A program made the position numbers and the translations under genes. Source: an uncultured Butyricimonas sp. (GTDB taxonomy: Bacteria; Bacteroidota; Bacteroidia; Bacteroidales; Marinifilaceae). From it: a DNA stretch of 64,000 nucleotides. Positions 26,188-36,185 of this stretch are shown piece by piece. The first letter of the stretch is position 1. Every line of letters begins with the position of its first letter. Under the pieces are notes generated by a model. The model saw nothing but the letters and a program-made list of their open reading frames with translations, did no database searches and was not told the origin of the DNA. Where the stretch lies: NCBI GenBank assembly GCA_944321845.1, contig CALUMT010000030.1, positions 1 through 64,000 on the forward strand, written 5' to 3'.

Positions 26188-27279
26188 TTATTGTTGTAAA
26201 ATGGAATCTGTGTGGTTGAAAAAACGATCCCGTTGCTTCCTGTGAAATCCTCTTACGATTGAATCTGGAGCGGATTCCGGAATTACATAATATCGACGAA
26301 TCCCATTTTCATAAGGTTTGTAGGTGTAACATTTTAGTGTTTGTATTTTATAGCGGGTTTTGTTATTCTGCGTTTGATTTAACGTGATTTTTACACAAAT
26401 ACCGCCATCGGTTCCTGGGAATGATTGGTTGGAGATAAAGTTTCCAAGGGAATATACAATAATTCCGGTCGTGTCATTTCCTTGTAGAAAAGGCTTTATG
26501 GGTTGGACGACATGTGGGTGTGAGCCGATAATGATATTGACACCATGTGAATGAAGCCATTTGCCTAATTCCCGCTGATAGGGATTGGGTTTGTGTTCAT
26601 ACTCGTTGCCCCAGTGGACAAATGCAATGAGGTGTGTAGCCTGGTCTTTTCGGCATTGCTGGATGTCCTTTAGTATACGGTTTGTGTCCAATAGAGGAAC
26701 ATGGTATTCTCGAGGAATAGGGAGACCATTGGTCCCATAGGTATAGTTCAGAAGCGCTATTTTGAAATTATTTTTCTTTAGGTACAGGGGACGGTTCAAG
26801 GTGTCTTTCGAGATACCCGTGTGTTGTATTTTTAAGGAATCAAGGTAATGTAACGTTTGATGTATCCCTTTTTTCCCTTGGTCACAACAATGGTTATTTG
26901 CTAAAACGAGGGTGTTTACTCCTGCTTGTCGTAGGGCTTTGGCAATTTGCCAAGGTGCTCGAAAGCGGGGATAACCGCTGAACTGATCATTTCCTAACGT
27001 GGTTTCCAGGTTTGCAATGGAGAAGTCCGCATCCAGCCAAGCGGGAACCATATGCTGAAAACATGGTAAGAAATAGTAATTTTTGTCTTGTGGGGCATAT
27101 GCTCCTTTGATTTGGGGTGCGTGTAGCATGACATCACCGCAAAAAAAGAGTGTTATGGAAGAATCAGGTTTCGGTAGTTTTAGCGGGGAAGGGTGTTGGA
27201 TTATTGTTTCCTGTTGACAGGAGAGAATGAGGCTGACCAAAAAAATTGGGGAGAGGCAGTAAAGTATAATTTGTCTCAT
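26188..27279 (-). CDS. CapA-family lipoprotein (PGA_cap metallophosphatase fold)
   Basis: Lipoprotein of 363 aa (lipobox SLILSC, cysteine 21). It has the motifs of the CapA/PGA-synthesis family: FFCGDVMLH, SIANLETTLG, LANNHCCDQGKKG, FVHWGNEYEHKP and GSHPHVVQPI, which form a calcineurin-like metal site. Family members include poly-gamma-glutamate capsule proteins and peptidoglycan-active enzymes. No cap synthesis genes are nearby, so it is a stand-alone member of unknown substrate. A hairpin at 27296-27322 separates it from the gene upstream. Confidence 0.9.
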   Translation of the reverse strand: MRQIILYCLSPIFLVSLILSCQQETIIQHPSPLKLPKPDSSITLFFCGDVMLHAPQIKGAYAPQDKNYYFLPCFQHMVPAWLDADFSIANLETTLGNDQFSGYPRFRAPWQIAKALRQAGVNTLVLANNHCCDQGKKGIHQTLHYLDSLKIQHTGISKDTLNRPLYLKKNNFKIALLNYTYGTNGLPIPREYHVPLLDTNRILKDIQQCRKDQATHLIAFVHWGNEYEHKPNPYQRELGKWLHSHGVNIIIGSHPHVVQPIKPFLQGNDTTGIIVYSLGNFISNQSFPGTDGGICVKITLNQTQNNKTRYKIQTLKCYTYKPYENGIRRYYVIPESAPDSIVRGFHRKQRDRFFNHTDSILQQ

Positions 27280-27295
27280 TATGGAAGGATTAAAA

Positions 27296-27322
27296 GAACG
27301 CTTCCGAATATCGGAAGCGTTC
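27296..27322. terminator. Terminator between DsbD-N-like and CapA-like genes
   Basis: Perfect 12-bp stem (gaacgcttccga at 27296-27307, tcggaagcgttc at 27311-27322) with a 3-nt loop. A tctctttttt tract follows on the plus strand and ttctttt-like sequence follows on the minus strand. It ends transcription of the minus-strand gene that stops at 27329. Confidence 0.8.
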
Positions 27323-27328
27323 TCTTTT

Positions 27329-27790
27329 TTATTTCTTCAAATCAAATTCAAATTCTTCTTCAGCAGGCGGGATACATTGACCTCCAGAGCAAGCCATGAA
27401 TTCAACGTAGCCGACAATTTTACCGGTGTCTTTAGTTACTTTGATTCTTTGTACGAAAGTAGCGGTGTTCTCAAAGTATTTTAACTCCATACCGAAAGCC
27501 TCATTTTGTTCAGTTAATGGTTCGGTTGTCGCTTTGAATTCCCCAACAAGTTCAATATTGCTAGATTCTTCTTCATCAACATTGAATGTAGTGGGAAGGG
27601 GACCACCTTCCGGTAATTTTGTATCATACAAGTGCCACCCTTTTTCGATTGTTGCCTTGCAAACAACATCATATACGCCTTCGCTGACTTTCTTTAATGT
27701 AATTTCCCATTTCACGGGATTCATGATCTGGGCTACAGCTGCACCGATCATTACGGTAACAATTGCTGCTAATACAATAAGTTTCTTCAT
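27329..27790 (-). CDS. Stand-alone DsbD N-terminal-like periplasmic protein
   Basis: Exported protein of 153 aa with a signal peptide (MKKLIVLAAIVTVMIGAAVAQ). The Ig-like fold and the cysteine pair in FMACSGGQCIPP (Cys134, Cys139) match the alpha domain of DsbD, which passes electrons from the membrane domain to periplasmic partners. The transmembrane and C-terminal thioredoxin parts of DsbD are absent, so this is a single-domain protein. It could be a redox partner for the many TlpA-like proteins (inference). It lies alone between infB and the CapA-like gene. Confidence 0.85.
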   Translation of the reverse strand: MKKLIVLAAIVTVMIGAAVAQIMNPVKWEITLKKVSEGVYDVVCKATIEKGWHLYDTKLPEGGPLPTTFNVDEEESSNIELVGEFKATTEPLTEQNEAFGMELKYFENTATFVQRIKVTKDTGKIVGYVEFMACSGGQCIPPAEEEFEFDLKK

Positions 27791-27891
27791 AGGTAAATTT
27801 GATTAAATGTTTTGTTAAATTCTCTTCTAATTTAATGGAGGCAAAGTAGGTAAATTATTACAAATCTACCGCATCCATATTGTTAAACTTT

Positions 27892-30690
27892 TTATAATGT
27901 TTTCTTGACCTCTACTTCTTCAAATGCTTCAATGATGTCTCCTTCCTTGATATCGTTATAGTTAGCTATGTTTAAGCCGCATTCAAAACCTTTGGCTACT
28001 TCTTTAACGTCATCTTTGAAGCGTTTCAGTGAGCCTAAATCTCCGGTATAGATTACGATACCATCCCGAATGACACGAACCTTGGATGTCCTGCTGATTT
28101 TTCCATCACGTACGATACATCCTGCAATAGTTCCGACCTTCGAGATCTTGAATGTTTCAAGAACTTCAACCGTGGCGGTAATTTCCTCTTTTGTTTTAGG
28201 AGAAAGCATACCTTCCATAGCAGCCTTAATTTCCTCTATTGCCGTGTAGATGATTGAATATAAGCGGATATCAACTTGCTCGCGTTCTGCTAATTTACGG
28301 GCTCCCATAGACGGTCTAACTTGGAAACCGACAATTATGGCATTGGAAGCAGCTGCTAATATAACATCACTTTCTGAAATTTGTCCAACTGCTTTGTGGA
28401 TGACATTTACTTGAATTTCAGGTGTAGAAAGTTTAAGCAACGAATCGGATAATGCTTCGATAGAACCATCCACATCTCCTTTCACGATGATATTTAATTC
28501 CTGGAAGTTTCCGATAGCAATTCGTCTTCCGATCTCATCCAGCGTGATATGTTTTTGTGTACGTAATCCTTGTTCACGTTGTAACTGTTCCCGTTTGTTG
28601 GCTAACATACGAGCATCTTTTTCGTTACTCATCACGTTAAATTTATCACCGGCTTGAGGTGCTCCGTTCAATCCGAGGATTAAGGCAGGAGTTGAAGGAG
28701 TTGCTTCTTGCATTTTTTGTCCACGTTCGTTGAACATAGCTTTCACGTGTCCGAAATATTGACCGGCGAGGACAACATCTCCAACGTGTAGGGTTCCGTT
28801 TTGGACAAGTACCGTAGCCACATATCCTCTTCCTTTATCAAGAGAAGATTCGATGATAGAACCAATTGCTTTTTTACGAGGATTGGCTTTCAGTTCCAGT
28901 AATTCGGCTTCAAGCAATACTTTTTCTAATAGGTCTTCCACATGAAGTCCCTTCTTGGCTGAGATTTCTTGGCATTGATATTTACCACCCCATTCTTCAA
29001 CAAGGTAGTTCATGTTGGCAAGTTCTTCCCGAATTTTATCGGGGTTCGCTCCTGGTTTATCTATTTTGTTGATAGCAAATACAATAGGTACACCAGCGGC
29101 ACTTGCGTGATTAATAGCTTCTACGGTTTGGGGCATTACGCTGTCGTCCGCAGCAATGATTATAATTGCAATATCTGTAACTTGGGCACCACGGGCACGC
29201 ATGGCCGTGAAGGCTTCATGACCAGGGGTATCCAAGAATGTAACAGTCCGTCCGTCGTTTAGTTTTACGCTATAAGCCCCGATATGTTGCGTGATACCCC
29301 CTGCCTCTCCAGCAATAACATTTGCTTTCCGGATATAGTCCAGTAAAGATGTTTTTCCATGGTCCACGTGTCCCATCACGGTTACAATGGGAGGTCGGGT
29401 TTCCAGGTGCTCTGGTGACTCGTCTTCGTCTTCATCGATGGCTTCTTGAATCTCAACACTTACAAATTCAACTTCAAAACCGAATTCTTCTGCAACGACA
29501 TTGATGGTCTCAGCATCTAATCGTTGGTTGATGGATACGAATAGACCTAGGGACATGCATGCGGAGATGATCTCTGTTGCAGAGATATTCATCATGGTCG
29601 CAAGTTCACTGACGGTGACAAATTCTGTTAGTTTTAATATCTTTTGCTCCAGTTCAGCCTGTTCCAGTTCGGCCTGCATCTTTTGATGTACAGCCTCTCT
29701 TTTGTCTTTTCTGTGTTTGGATGTCTTTGTTTTTCCTTTAGGACTCAGACGAGCAAAAGTATCTTTGATTTGTTTTTGAACGTCTTCTTCTGATATTTCA
29801 GTTTTAGTCGCTTTTTTCTTCTTTAGTTTTTTCAGTTTCTTTTTGTTTTCTTCATTACGGAAGTCTTTTGAAGACATCTCTACACTGATTTTCTCGTCTT
29901 TCTTTTGAATGCGCTTTCTTCTTCTTTTGCCTTCCATTTCTTCCATGTCGTCTTCGTCATCTTCCAACATGGAGACATGTTTTCTTTCTTCCGTTTGCTT
30001 TGGACTTAAAGAAGCTTTTCTTTTTAATTCTCGTTTATCTCTTTCCTGCTTGCTTTTTTTCGGGGGACGAGTACGTTGATTTATGGAGTCCAAGTCAATG
30101 GTTCCGATTACTTTAACGTCTTTTATTGTCGGTGTAGGTAATTTGAATGGAAGATCGCTTTGAGATTCTTGTGCTATTTCAGTGTTTTCCGGTTGGCTTT
30201 GAGGAATAACTTTCACGATCGGTTTGGGAGTCGGTTTCTGCTGAGGCTCCTTTGTTTTTTCCTTTTGAGCTTGCGGGTTTGTATTTTGTTTCGGTTGTTC
30301 TGCTTGTTTTTCCTCTTTTTTAGGAGATTCAACCTTAGGCTTGTTCAAGTTGTTAAGGTCAATGCGGTCAACAACCTTGATTTTATTTTCTAGCTTAATT
30401 TCATCCTTCACAGAAATGAATTTTGACTCCTTTTTCTCTTCGGGATTATTAATATCGTCAATAGTAATTGTTTCTTTTTTTTGGCGTGTTGTTTTTAAGT
30501 CAACTCGTTTTGCTTCTTTCTTCGCCTCACTGTCTTTTGAATATTCCTTGGCAATCAATGAATATTGTTCATCGCTCAATTTGGCGTTGGGGTCGGATGA
30601 AATTTTAATTCCTTTGTCTTGTAAGAATTCCACGATAGTGGATATTCCTACATTAAATTCTCTCGCTACTTTGCTTAATCTTACTGGCAT
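27892..30690 (-). CDS. infB: Translation initiation factor IF-2
   Basis: GTPase of 932 aa that delivers initiator tRNA to the ribosome. The N-terminus ([21 protein letters not shown]) is the IF2-N helix domain, followed by a long Lys/Glu-rich linker to about residue 350. The G domain starts near residue 437 with GHVDHGKT, then DTPGHEAF and NKID. Beta-barrel domain II and the IF2-C domains follow. It is the third gene of the rimP-nusA-infB operon, 34 nt after nusA. Confidence 0.98.
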   Translation of the reverse strand: MPVRLSKVAREFNVGISTIVEFLQDKGIKISSDPNAKLSDEQYSLIAKEYSKDSEAKKEAKRVDLKTTRQKKETITIDDINNPEEKKESKFISVKDEIKLENKIKVVDRIDLNNLNKPKVESPKKEEKQAEQPKQNTNPQAQKEKTKEPQQKPTPKPIVKVIPQSQPENTEIAQESQSDLPFKLPTPTIKDVKVIGTIDLDSINQRTRPPKKSKQERDKRELKRKASLSPKQTEERKHVSMLEDDEDDMEEMEGKRRRKRIQKKDEKISVEMSSKDFRNEENKKKLKKLKKKKATKTEISEEDVQKQIKDTFARLSPKGKTKTSKHRKDKREAVHQKMQAELEQAELEQKILKLTEFVTVSELATMMNISATEIISACMSLGLFVSINQRLDAETINVVAEEFGFEVEFVSVEIQEAIDEDEDESPEHLETRPPIVTVMGHVDHGKTSLLDYIRKANVIAGEAGGITQHIGAYSVKLNDGRTVTFLDTPGHEAFTAMRARGAQVTDIAIIIIAADDSVMPQTVEAINHASAAGVPIVFAINKIDKPGANPDKIREELANMNYLVEEWGGKYQCQEISAKKGLHVEDLLEKVLLEAELLELKANPRKKAIGSIIESSLDKGRGYVATVLVQNGTLHVGDVVLAGQYFGHVKAMFNERGQKMQEATPSTPALILGLNGAPQAGDKFNVMSNEKDARMLANKREQLQREQGLRTQKHITLDEIGRRIAIGNFQELNIIVKGDVDGSIEALSDSLLKLSTPEIQVNVIHKAVGQISESDVILAAASNAIIVGFQVRPSMGARKLAEREQVDIRLYSIIYTAIEEIKAAMEGMLSPKTKEEITATVEVLETFKISKVGTIAGCIVRDGKISRTSKVRVIRDGIVIYTGDLGSLKRFKDDVKEVAKGFECGLNIANYNDIKEGDIIEAFEEVEVKKTL

Positions 30691-30724
30691 ATATCGTATT
30701 TTATAAGCATTATTCTAATAAATA

Positions 30725-31963
30725 TTATTCAAATTCGGCTCTTAGAATTTGGAGTACGTCTCGTATTGTTTCGATTTCAAGATCGGTTCTGTTTTCCAAT
30801 TCCGATTCGCTTAATTCTAATACACTTTTGGCTGTATCGCAACCTACTCGTTTCAACTCATCGATGATCCAAGGTTCAATCTCGTCTGCAAATTCGTCTA
30901 AGTTGACGTCCTCTTCTTCGCTTTCTTCAACTTCCCGGTATACATCTATTTCATAACCGGTCAATTGGCTCGCGAGTTTAATGTTTAAACCTCCTTTACC
31001 GATAGCTAAAGATACTTCTTCTGGATTTAAATACACGTTTGCTTTCTTGTTTTCCTCGTCGATATCAATTTTGTTGATTTTTGCGGGGTTTAAAGCACGT
31101 GTGATATATAACTGGGTGTTATTGGTATAATTGATAACATCAATGTTTTCGTTTCTCAATTCACGAACAATACCATGTATACGGGAACCTTTCATTCCGA
31201 CACAAGCTCCTACCGGGTCAATGCGATCGTCATAGGATTCTACGGCGACTTTTGCACGTTCTCCAGGAACACGAACTACATTCTTGATGGTGATTAATCC
31301 ATCGAAAATTTCGGGAACCTCATTCTCGAACAATCTTTCCAAGAATACAGGGGAGGTGCGAGAGAGAACGATGTATGGGGAAGCGTTGCGCATTTCGACC
31401 CGGATTACAACCGCACGGATTGCATCTCCTTTTTTGAAAAAATCACTTGGGATTTGTTCCTGTTTCGGCAGCAATAATTCATTGCCTTCATCATCAAGGA
31501 TTAATATTTCTTTTTTCCATATTTGATAAACTTCTCCGGTGACAATTTGCCCGATTCTTTCCTTGTATTTAGTGAAAATATGATCTTTTTCTAACTCTAG
31601 GATACGAGCAGAAAGATTCTGGCGTAGAGCGAGCACAGAACGGCGGCCGAAGTCTTTGAATTTTACCTCGTCAGTGACCTCTTCTCCAATCTCGTAATCT
31701 GCGTCAATTTTTTTTGCTTCGCTCAAGGAGATTTGAGTGTTTTCATTCTCAAAATCCTCATCACTTACGACTGTACGATTCCTCCATATTTCAAGATCTC
31801 CTTTATCGATATTAATAATGATGTCAAAGTTTTCATCCGTACCGTATCTTTTGATCAGCATGTTTCTAAAAACGTCTTCCAAAACTCTCATTAGAGTGGC
31901 ACGGTCAATATTTTTTAATTCTTTGAATTCTGCAAATGAATCAATCAAGTTTATAGCTTCCAT
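30725..31963 (-). CDS. nusA: Transcription termination/antitermination factor NusA
   Basis: Protein of 412 aa with the NusA N-terminal domain, an S1 domain (IGQIVTGEVYQIWKKEILIL) and two KH domains (GACVGMKGSRIHGIVREL and AIGKGGLNIKLASQLTGYEIDV). A short acidic C-terminal tail follows, with a helix-hairpin-like region. It binds RNA polymerase and affects pausing, termination and antitermination. It lies 16 nt after rimP and 34 nt before infB; this order is the conserved operon. Confidence 0.97.
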   Translation of the reverse strand: MEAINLIDSFAEFKELKNIDRATLMRVLEDVFRNMLIKRYGTDENFDIIINIDKGDLEIWRNRTVVSDEDFENENTQISLSEAKKIDADYEIGEEVTDEVKFKDFGRRSVLALRQNLSARILELEKDHIFTKYKERIGQIVTGEVYQIWKKEILILDDEGNELLLPKQEQIPSDFFKKGDAIRAVVIRVEMRNASPYIVLSRTSPVFLERLFENEVPEIFDGLITIKNVVRVPGERAKVAVESYDDRIDPVGACVGMKGSRIHGIVRELRNENIDVINYTNNTQLYITRALNPAKINKIDIDEENKKANVYLNPEEVSLAIGKGGLNIKLASQLTGYEIDVYREVEESEEEDVNLDEFADEIEPWIIDELKRVGCDTAKSVLELSESELENRTDLEIETIRDVLQILRAEFE

Positions 31964-31979
31964 TTTATTAATGTTGTGT

Positions 31980-32447
31980 TTAGAAAATAATAATGTCTTT
32001 AACCTCCTTTATATCTGTGTGTGGAATTTCTTTTTCGAGAGTTACAATGATTTTTTTGTTTTTCTTGCCCTCTTCTTTTTGTTTTTCTTGTGTTTCTATA
32101 ATGATGGCATTTTCATTGTATGCTTTTAGTATGCCTTCTGTTTTTTGTCCATTCGTTAAAAGTACTTCTACTCGATTTCCGATGTTTTTGATGTATTGTT
32201 GCGGTACTTTGAACGGATATCCGATACCGGCACTGTAAACGGTAAGAGAGAAATCTTCCACTTCTCTATCGAGGATTTCTTCTATTTGTTTGTTTAGAGT
32301 CCTGCATGTTTCTACATTAACTCCTTTCATGGAATCGATTTCCACCTCGATAATATTATCGGCCGATACATGTACGTCTACTAAAAATAGTTCTGAGTCT
32401 CGAATGATAGATTCAATAATTTGTTTGATTTCTGCTGCGCTTTTCAT
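31980..32447 (-). CDS. rimP: Ribosome maturation factor RimP
   Basis: Protein of 155 aa needed for maturation of the 30S subunit. It has the N-terminal alpha/beta domain (with the VDVHVSADNIIEVEIDSMKG pattern) and the C-terminal SH3-like domain (GNRVEVLLTNGQKTEGILKAYNENAIII). The first gene of the rimP-nusA-infB operon. Its mRNA is predicted to start near 32507, so a 17-bp hairpin would form at the very 5' end and finish 17 nt before the start codon. Confidence 0.95.
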   Translation of the reverse strand: MKSAAEIKQIIESIIRDSELFLVDVHVSADNIIEVEIDSMKGVNVETCRTLNKQIEEILDREVEDFSLTVYSAGIGYPFKVPQQYIKNIGNRVEVLLTNGQKTEGILKAYNENAIIIETQEKQKEEGKKNKKIIVTLEKEIPHTDIKEVKDIIIF

Positions 32448-32463
32448 TGATGTGATTTTTTAG

Positions 32464-32501
32464 TAACACGAGAGGGGACGTTTTCGTCCCCTCTCGTGTT
32501 A
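32464..32501 (-). promoter_or_regulatory. Perfect 17-bp hairpin at the 5' end of the rimP-nusA-infB leader
   Basis: 32464-32480 and 32485-32501 are exact reverse complements, separated by four bases (TTTT on plus, AAAA on the minus-strand RNA). There is no T-tract on either side, so it is not a typical terminator. It sits a few bases after the predicted start of transcription and just before the rimP ribosome-binding region. Confidence 0.8.
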
Positions 32502-32512
32502 ATAACCAGTGA

Positions 32513-32543
32513 CAAAGATAGTATATAATTTTAAAAAGACAAA
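32513..32543 (-). promoter_or_regulatory. Promoter of the rimP-nusA-infB operon
   Basis: On the minus strand: TTTG (32540-32543), exactly 19 nt, then TATCTTTG (32513-32520). It is a full match to the Bacteroides consensus. Transcription should start near 32507. Confidence 0.75.
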
Positions 32544-32667
32544 GATCGAATGATTATTTTTGAGGATTTTTTGAATTTAGGTCTTTTGTCGGGAGTGAAA
32601 ACAGGTAATTCTATTTGGACAAGGTGTGGCTTGGATGTAACTCTCGTGTAACTTATTTGTAGCTTTG

Positions 32668-32700
32668 TTTGTGTATTTAAGGATTTTATTTGTAAGTTTG
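32668..32700 (+). promoter_or_regulatory. Promoter of the lpxD operon
   Basis: TTTG (32668-32671), 21 nt, then TAAGTTTG (32693-32700). The -7 box is a full match and the spacing is slightly long. The ATG of lpxD is 17 nt downstream. Confidence 0.5.
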
Positions 32701-32717
32701 CCGAAATTTTTTACGTT

Positions 32718-33749
32718 ATGGAGTTTCAAGCGAAAGATATTGCCGCTCTATTGAACGGGACCGTGGAGGGAGATCCTGAGGTGTCCGTGAACAATGTTTC
32801 TAAAATTGAAGAAGGGAAACCTGGAACGTTAGCTTTTTTGGCGAACCCGAAATATGAGCATTACATATACACGACAGCAGCTTCTATCGTGTTAGTTAAT
32901 GAAGATTTTAAGCCCGCGCATGAATGTTCATGTACGCTTATTCGAGTGAAATCGGCGTATGATGCCATCGCAACACTCTTGCAGATGTACGAGAGTATGA
33001 AGCCTAGACCTAAAGGTATAGAGCAACCTTCCTATATTAGTGATTCTGCTACTTTGGGAGAAGATTTGTATGTTGGGGCTTTTGCCTATATCGGTAAAGG
33101 AGCAAAGATTGGAAATAATGTGAAGATTTATCCTCAAGTTTTTATTGGGGATGGGGTTGTCATCGGCGATAATTCTATAATTTATGCAGGGGTAAAGGTA
33201 TATACCGGCTGTGTTATCGGGAAAGGATGTATTTTACATTCTGGTGCCGTTATCGGTGCGGATGGGTTCGGTTTTGTTCCCGAGGGAGATTTTTATAAAA
33301 AAATACCTCAGATAGGAAATGTCGTGCTGGAAGATAATGTGGAAGTCGGGGCGAATACCTGTATTGATAGGGCAACAATGGGATCTACACGTATCCATGA
33401 TGGAGTTAAATTGGATAACCTTATTCAGATAGCTCATAATGTTGTGATCGGTCGTAATACAGTTATTGCAGCGCAGTCCGGTGTCGCTGGTACGGCAAAA
33501 GTTGGAGAAAATTGTGTGTTTGGTGGGCAGGTGGGAATTATTGGTCACTTGGAAATTGGTTCAGGGACGCAAATCGCAGCTCAAAGTGGAATCACGAATA
33601 ATGTTGCGGAAAAATCCGTGTTGCGAGGTTCTCCGGCTTTTGATTTGCCTTATTACCAGAAGTGTTACGTAGTATTCCGCAAGTTGCCCGAATTATATAG
33701 TCAATTAAGAGATTTACAAAAGGAAATTAGAGAATTAAAATCAAAATAA
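32718..33749 (+). CDS. lpxD: UDP-3-O-(3-hydroxyacyl)glucosamine N-acyltransferase
   Basis: Lipid A biosynthesis enzyme of 343 aa that adds the second acyl chain to UDP-acyl-glucosamine. The N-terminal uridine-binding domain is followed by a left-handed beta-helix of hexapeptide repeats ([21 protein letters not shown] and onward). The [17 protein letters not shown] stretch and the IAHNVVIG catalytic-histidine region are typical. It starts a three-gene plus-strand operon with lpxC-fabZ (1 nt gap) and lpxA. Confidence 0.97.
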   Translation: MEFQAKDIAALLNGTVEGDPEVSVNNVSKIEEGKPGTLAFLANPKYEHYIYTTAASIVLVNEDFKPAHECSCTLIRVKSAYDAIATLLQMYESMKPRPKGIEQPSYISDSATLGEDLYVGAFAYIGKGAKIGNNVKIYPQVFIGDGVVIGDNSIIYAGVKVYTGCVIGKGCILHSGAVIGADGFGFVPEGDFYKKIPQIGNVVLEDNVEVGANTCIDRATMGSTRIHDGVKLDNLIQIAHNVVIGRNTVIAAQSGVAGTAKVGENCVFGGQVGIIGHLEIGSGTQIAAQSGITNNVAEKSVLRGSPAFDLPYYQKCYVVFRKLPELYSQLRDLQKEIRELKSK

Positions 33750-33750
33750 A

Positions 33751-35151
33751 ATGTCAGTGAAGCAGAGAACTTTAAAACAGGAGTTTTCCTTAAGCGGGAA
33801 AGGATTGCATACCGGAAAAATGGTAACGGCAACGTTTAAGCCTGCGGTGGAGAACTCTGGATATATTATTCGGCGTGTTGATTTGGATGGAATGCCGGAA
33901 ATCCCGGCGTTAGCCGATTATGTGAAATTTATGGACAGAGCCAGTTGTTTGGAAAAAGATGGTGTAAATGTCTATACGATGGAACATGCGATGGCTGCTC
34001 TTTATGGTTGTGGCGTAGATAATTGTGTGATAGAATTGAATGGGGAGGAATTACCAATTTTGGATGGGAGTGCGAGATTGTTTGTGGAGGCTATTGAACG
34101 GGTAGGTTTGGAAGAACAATGTGCAGAGCGTCGTTATTTCACGGTAAAGGAACCAATACATTTTGCGAGTGAAGATGGGATGTCCAAATTGACATTATTG
34201 CCAGATGTCGATTATAATGTAAACGTACTTGTCGCTTATAATTCACCCTATTTGCCGATGCAATATGCAACTTTTACCGAAAATACGGGGAATTTTACTC
34301 GGGAAATAGCTCCTTGTAGGACGTTTGTTTTTTTACGGGAGGTTGAACAATTGCTTAAGGCCGGATTGATTAAAGGAGGGGATATAGACAATGCTATTGT
34401 TATTGTGGATAAAGAAATTTCCAAAGAAGAAGTTGATCGCCTTTCTCAGTTATTTGGATACGAGAATTTGGAGGTACATCAAGGTGTGTTGAATAACTTA
34501 TCGCTTCATTTTGACAATGAACCTGCTCGTCATAAATTATTGGATGTGATGGGGGATTTGGCTTTATGCGGCCGTTTTATAAAAGGAAGAGTCATAGCAG
34601 AACGTCCTGGTCATCGAGCAAATACGGCTATGGCCCAGAAAATACGGAAAGCTGTGTTGCAGGTTGAGCGTGAGGATGTGGCCCCTGATATAGATATAGC
34701 CTCTCCAGGTTTGATGGATATAAATAAAGTACGCTCCTTATTGCCCCATCGTCCTCCCTTCTTGTTGGTAGACAAAATATTTGAGGTTACAGATGATATT
34801 GTTATTGGTTGTAAGAATGTGACCATGAATGAACCTCATTTTGTCGGCCATTTCCCAGATGAACCTGTTATGCCTGGTGTGTTGATAGTGGAAGCGATGG
34901 CTCAATGTGGAGGAATTTTAGTACTGAATCAGGTTCCGGATCCGGAAAATTATTCTACTTATTTTGTAAAAATTGATGGTATAAAATTCCGTCATAAAGT
35001 TGTGCCAGGAGATACGTTAGTCTTTAAATTAGTGAAAATTGCACCTATACGGCGGGGTATCGTAACAATGCGGGGTTACGCTTTTGTTGGAAAGACACTC
35101 GTGTGTGAGGTCGGTGAATTTATGGCACAAGTTGCAAAAACCAAGAAGTAA
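33751..35151 (+). CDS. lpxC-fabZ: Bifunctional LpxC deacetylase / FabZ dehydratase
   Basis: Fusion protein of 466 aa. Residues about 1-300 are LpxC, the zinc-dependent deacetylase that commits the cell to lipid A synthesis; zinc ligands lie in the MEHAMAALYG and HKLLDVMGDLAL segments. From about residue 325 follows FabZ, the 3-hydroxyacyl-ACP dehydratase (VRSLLPHRPPFLLVDKI, and HFVGHFPDEPVMPGV with the catalytic His). The fusion is well known in Bacteroidetes and couples use of 3-hydroxyacyl-ACP by the lipid A and fatty acid pathways. Confidence 0.97.
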   Translation: MSVKQRTLKQEFSLSGKGLHTGKMVTATFKPAVENSGYIIRRVDLDGMPEIPALADYVKFMDRASCLEKDGVNVYTMEHAMAALYGCGVDNCVIELNGEELPILDGSARLFVEAIERVGLEEQCAERRYFTVKEPIHFASEDGMSKLTLLPDVDYNVNVLVAYNSPYLPMQYATFTENTGNFTREIAPCRTFVFLREVEQLLKAGLIKGGDIDNAIVIVDKEISKEEVDRLSQLFGYENLEVHQGVLNNLSLHFDNEPARHKLLDVMGDLALCGRFIKGRVIAERPGHRANTAMAQKIRKAVLQVEREDVAPDIDIASPGLMDINKVRSLLPHRPPFLLVDKIFEVTDDIVIGCKNVTMNEPHFVGHFPDEPVMPGVLIVEAMAQCGGILVLNQVPDPENYSTYFVKIDGIKFRHKVVPGDTLVFKLVKIAPIRRGIVTMRGYAFVGKTLVCEVGEFMAQVAKTKK

Positions 35152-35209
35152 TAGTAAACTTGCACCTTTAAAATAGAAATTGATAGTTAAAAATTAAATA
35201 CAAAAACGA

Positions 35210-35992
35210 ATGAAACAACCATTAGCATACGTTCATCCGGAAGCTCAGATTGCCGACAATGTGGTGATTGATCCTTTCGTGACGATTGATAAAAATGTGG
35301 TGATTGAAGAGGGTACTCGTATTGGATCTAACGTGACTATTCTGGAGGGTGCCCATATCGGAAAGAATTGTAAAATATTTCCGGGTGCGGTAATTTCAGC
35401 CATCCCTCAAGATTTGAAATTCCGTGGTGAAAAATCTACGGTAGTTATTGGTGACAACACGACGATTCGTGAGTGTGCCACGGTAAATCGGGGAACTGCA
35501 GCCAAGGGTATCACTAAGATCGGTAATAATTGTTTAATCATGGCTTACGCTCATATTGCTCATGATTGTGAAATCGGTAATAATTGTATAATCACGAATG
35601 CTTGCCAATTGGCGGGGGAAGTTTGTGTGGATGATTTCGCTATTTTGGGAGGAATGACTGCTGTTCATCAATTCGTTCACATAGGTCGCCACGTGATGGT
35701 GCAAGGAGGATCTTTGATTGGAAAAGATGTTCCTCCCTTTGTTAAGGCCGGAAGATTACCTTTATCCTATGTTGGTGTTAATTCTATTGGCTTGCGTCGT
35801 CGAGAATTTTCGAATGAGAAAATTAATGAGATTCAGGATATCTATCGAATACTTTACCAATCAGGATTGAATAACTCGGATGCGATTGAACGTATAGAAG
35901 CCGAATTGCCGGCGTCTAAAGAGCGGGACGAGATTATTCTTTTTGTGCGTAATAGCAAACGAGGTATTATGAAAGGATATATGGGTTCTTGA
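35210..35992 (+). CDS. lpxA: UDP-N-acetylglucosamine acyltransferase
   Basis: First enzyme of lipid A synthesis, 260 aa. An N-terminal hexapeptide-repeat beta-helix contains the catalytic region YAHIAHDCEIGNN, with the conserved AISAIPQDLKF and the ECATVNRGT segments. The C-terminal helical domain follows (RRREFSNEKINEIQDIYRILY). It is 58 nt after lpxC-fabZ and is followed by a strong terminator at 36015. Confidence 0.97.
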   Translation: MKQPLAYVHPEAQIADNVVIDPFVTIDKNVVIEEGTRIGSNVTILEGAHIGKNCKIFPGAVISAIPQDLKFRGEKSTVVIGDNTTIRECATVNRGTAAKGITKIGNNCLIMAYAHIAHDCEIGNNCIITNACQLAGEVCVDDFAILGGMTAVHQFVHIGRHVMVQGGSLIGKDVPPFVKAGRLPLSYVGVNSIGLRRREFSNEKINEIQDIYRILYQSGLNNSDAIERIEAELPASKERDEIILFVRNSKRGIMKGYMGS

Positions 35993-36014
35993 TAAAAGCT
36001 GTTATTTGCAATAT

Positions 36015-36051
36015 AAAAAATGGTCTCCGATATATTCGGAGACCATTTTTT
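36015..36051 (+). terminator. Terminator of the lpxD-lpxC/fabZ-lpxA operon
   Basis: A 16-bp stem (36015-36030 with 36036-36051) with tggtctccga at its core and a 5-nt loop. It ends in a run of T residues, giving a classic intrinsic terminator 23 nt after the lpxA stop. Confidence 0.9.
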
Positions 36052-36130
36052 ATATCTGTTCTTCATAACGAGTAATACTGGTCATTATTAGAATGTTTTG
36101 AATGTGTCTTTTTAGGACGTCTTATTAAAA

Positions 36131-36161
36131 ATAAAACGCCTCAACTTTAGAGGCGTTTTAT
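36131..36161. terminator. Terminator downstream of pckA
   Basis: ataaaacgcctc (36131-36142) pairs with gaggcgttttat (36150-36161) with a 7-nt loop. A/T runs on both sides let it act in both directions, and it lies 25 nt after the minus-strand pckA stop. Confidence 0.85.
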
Positions 36162-36185
36162 TTTATTAAATACTAGGTAATCTAA

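Noticed and set aside
32464..32501. The rimP-leader hairpin as an intrinsic terminator
   Set aside because: There is no T-tract on either side in either direction, and it lies right behind a full-consensus promoter.
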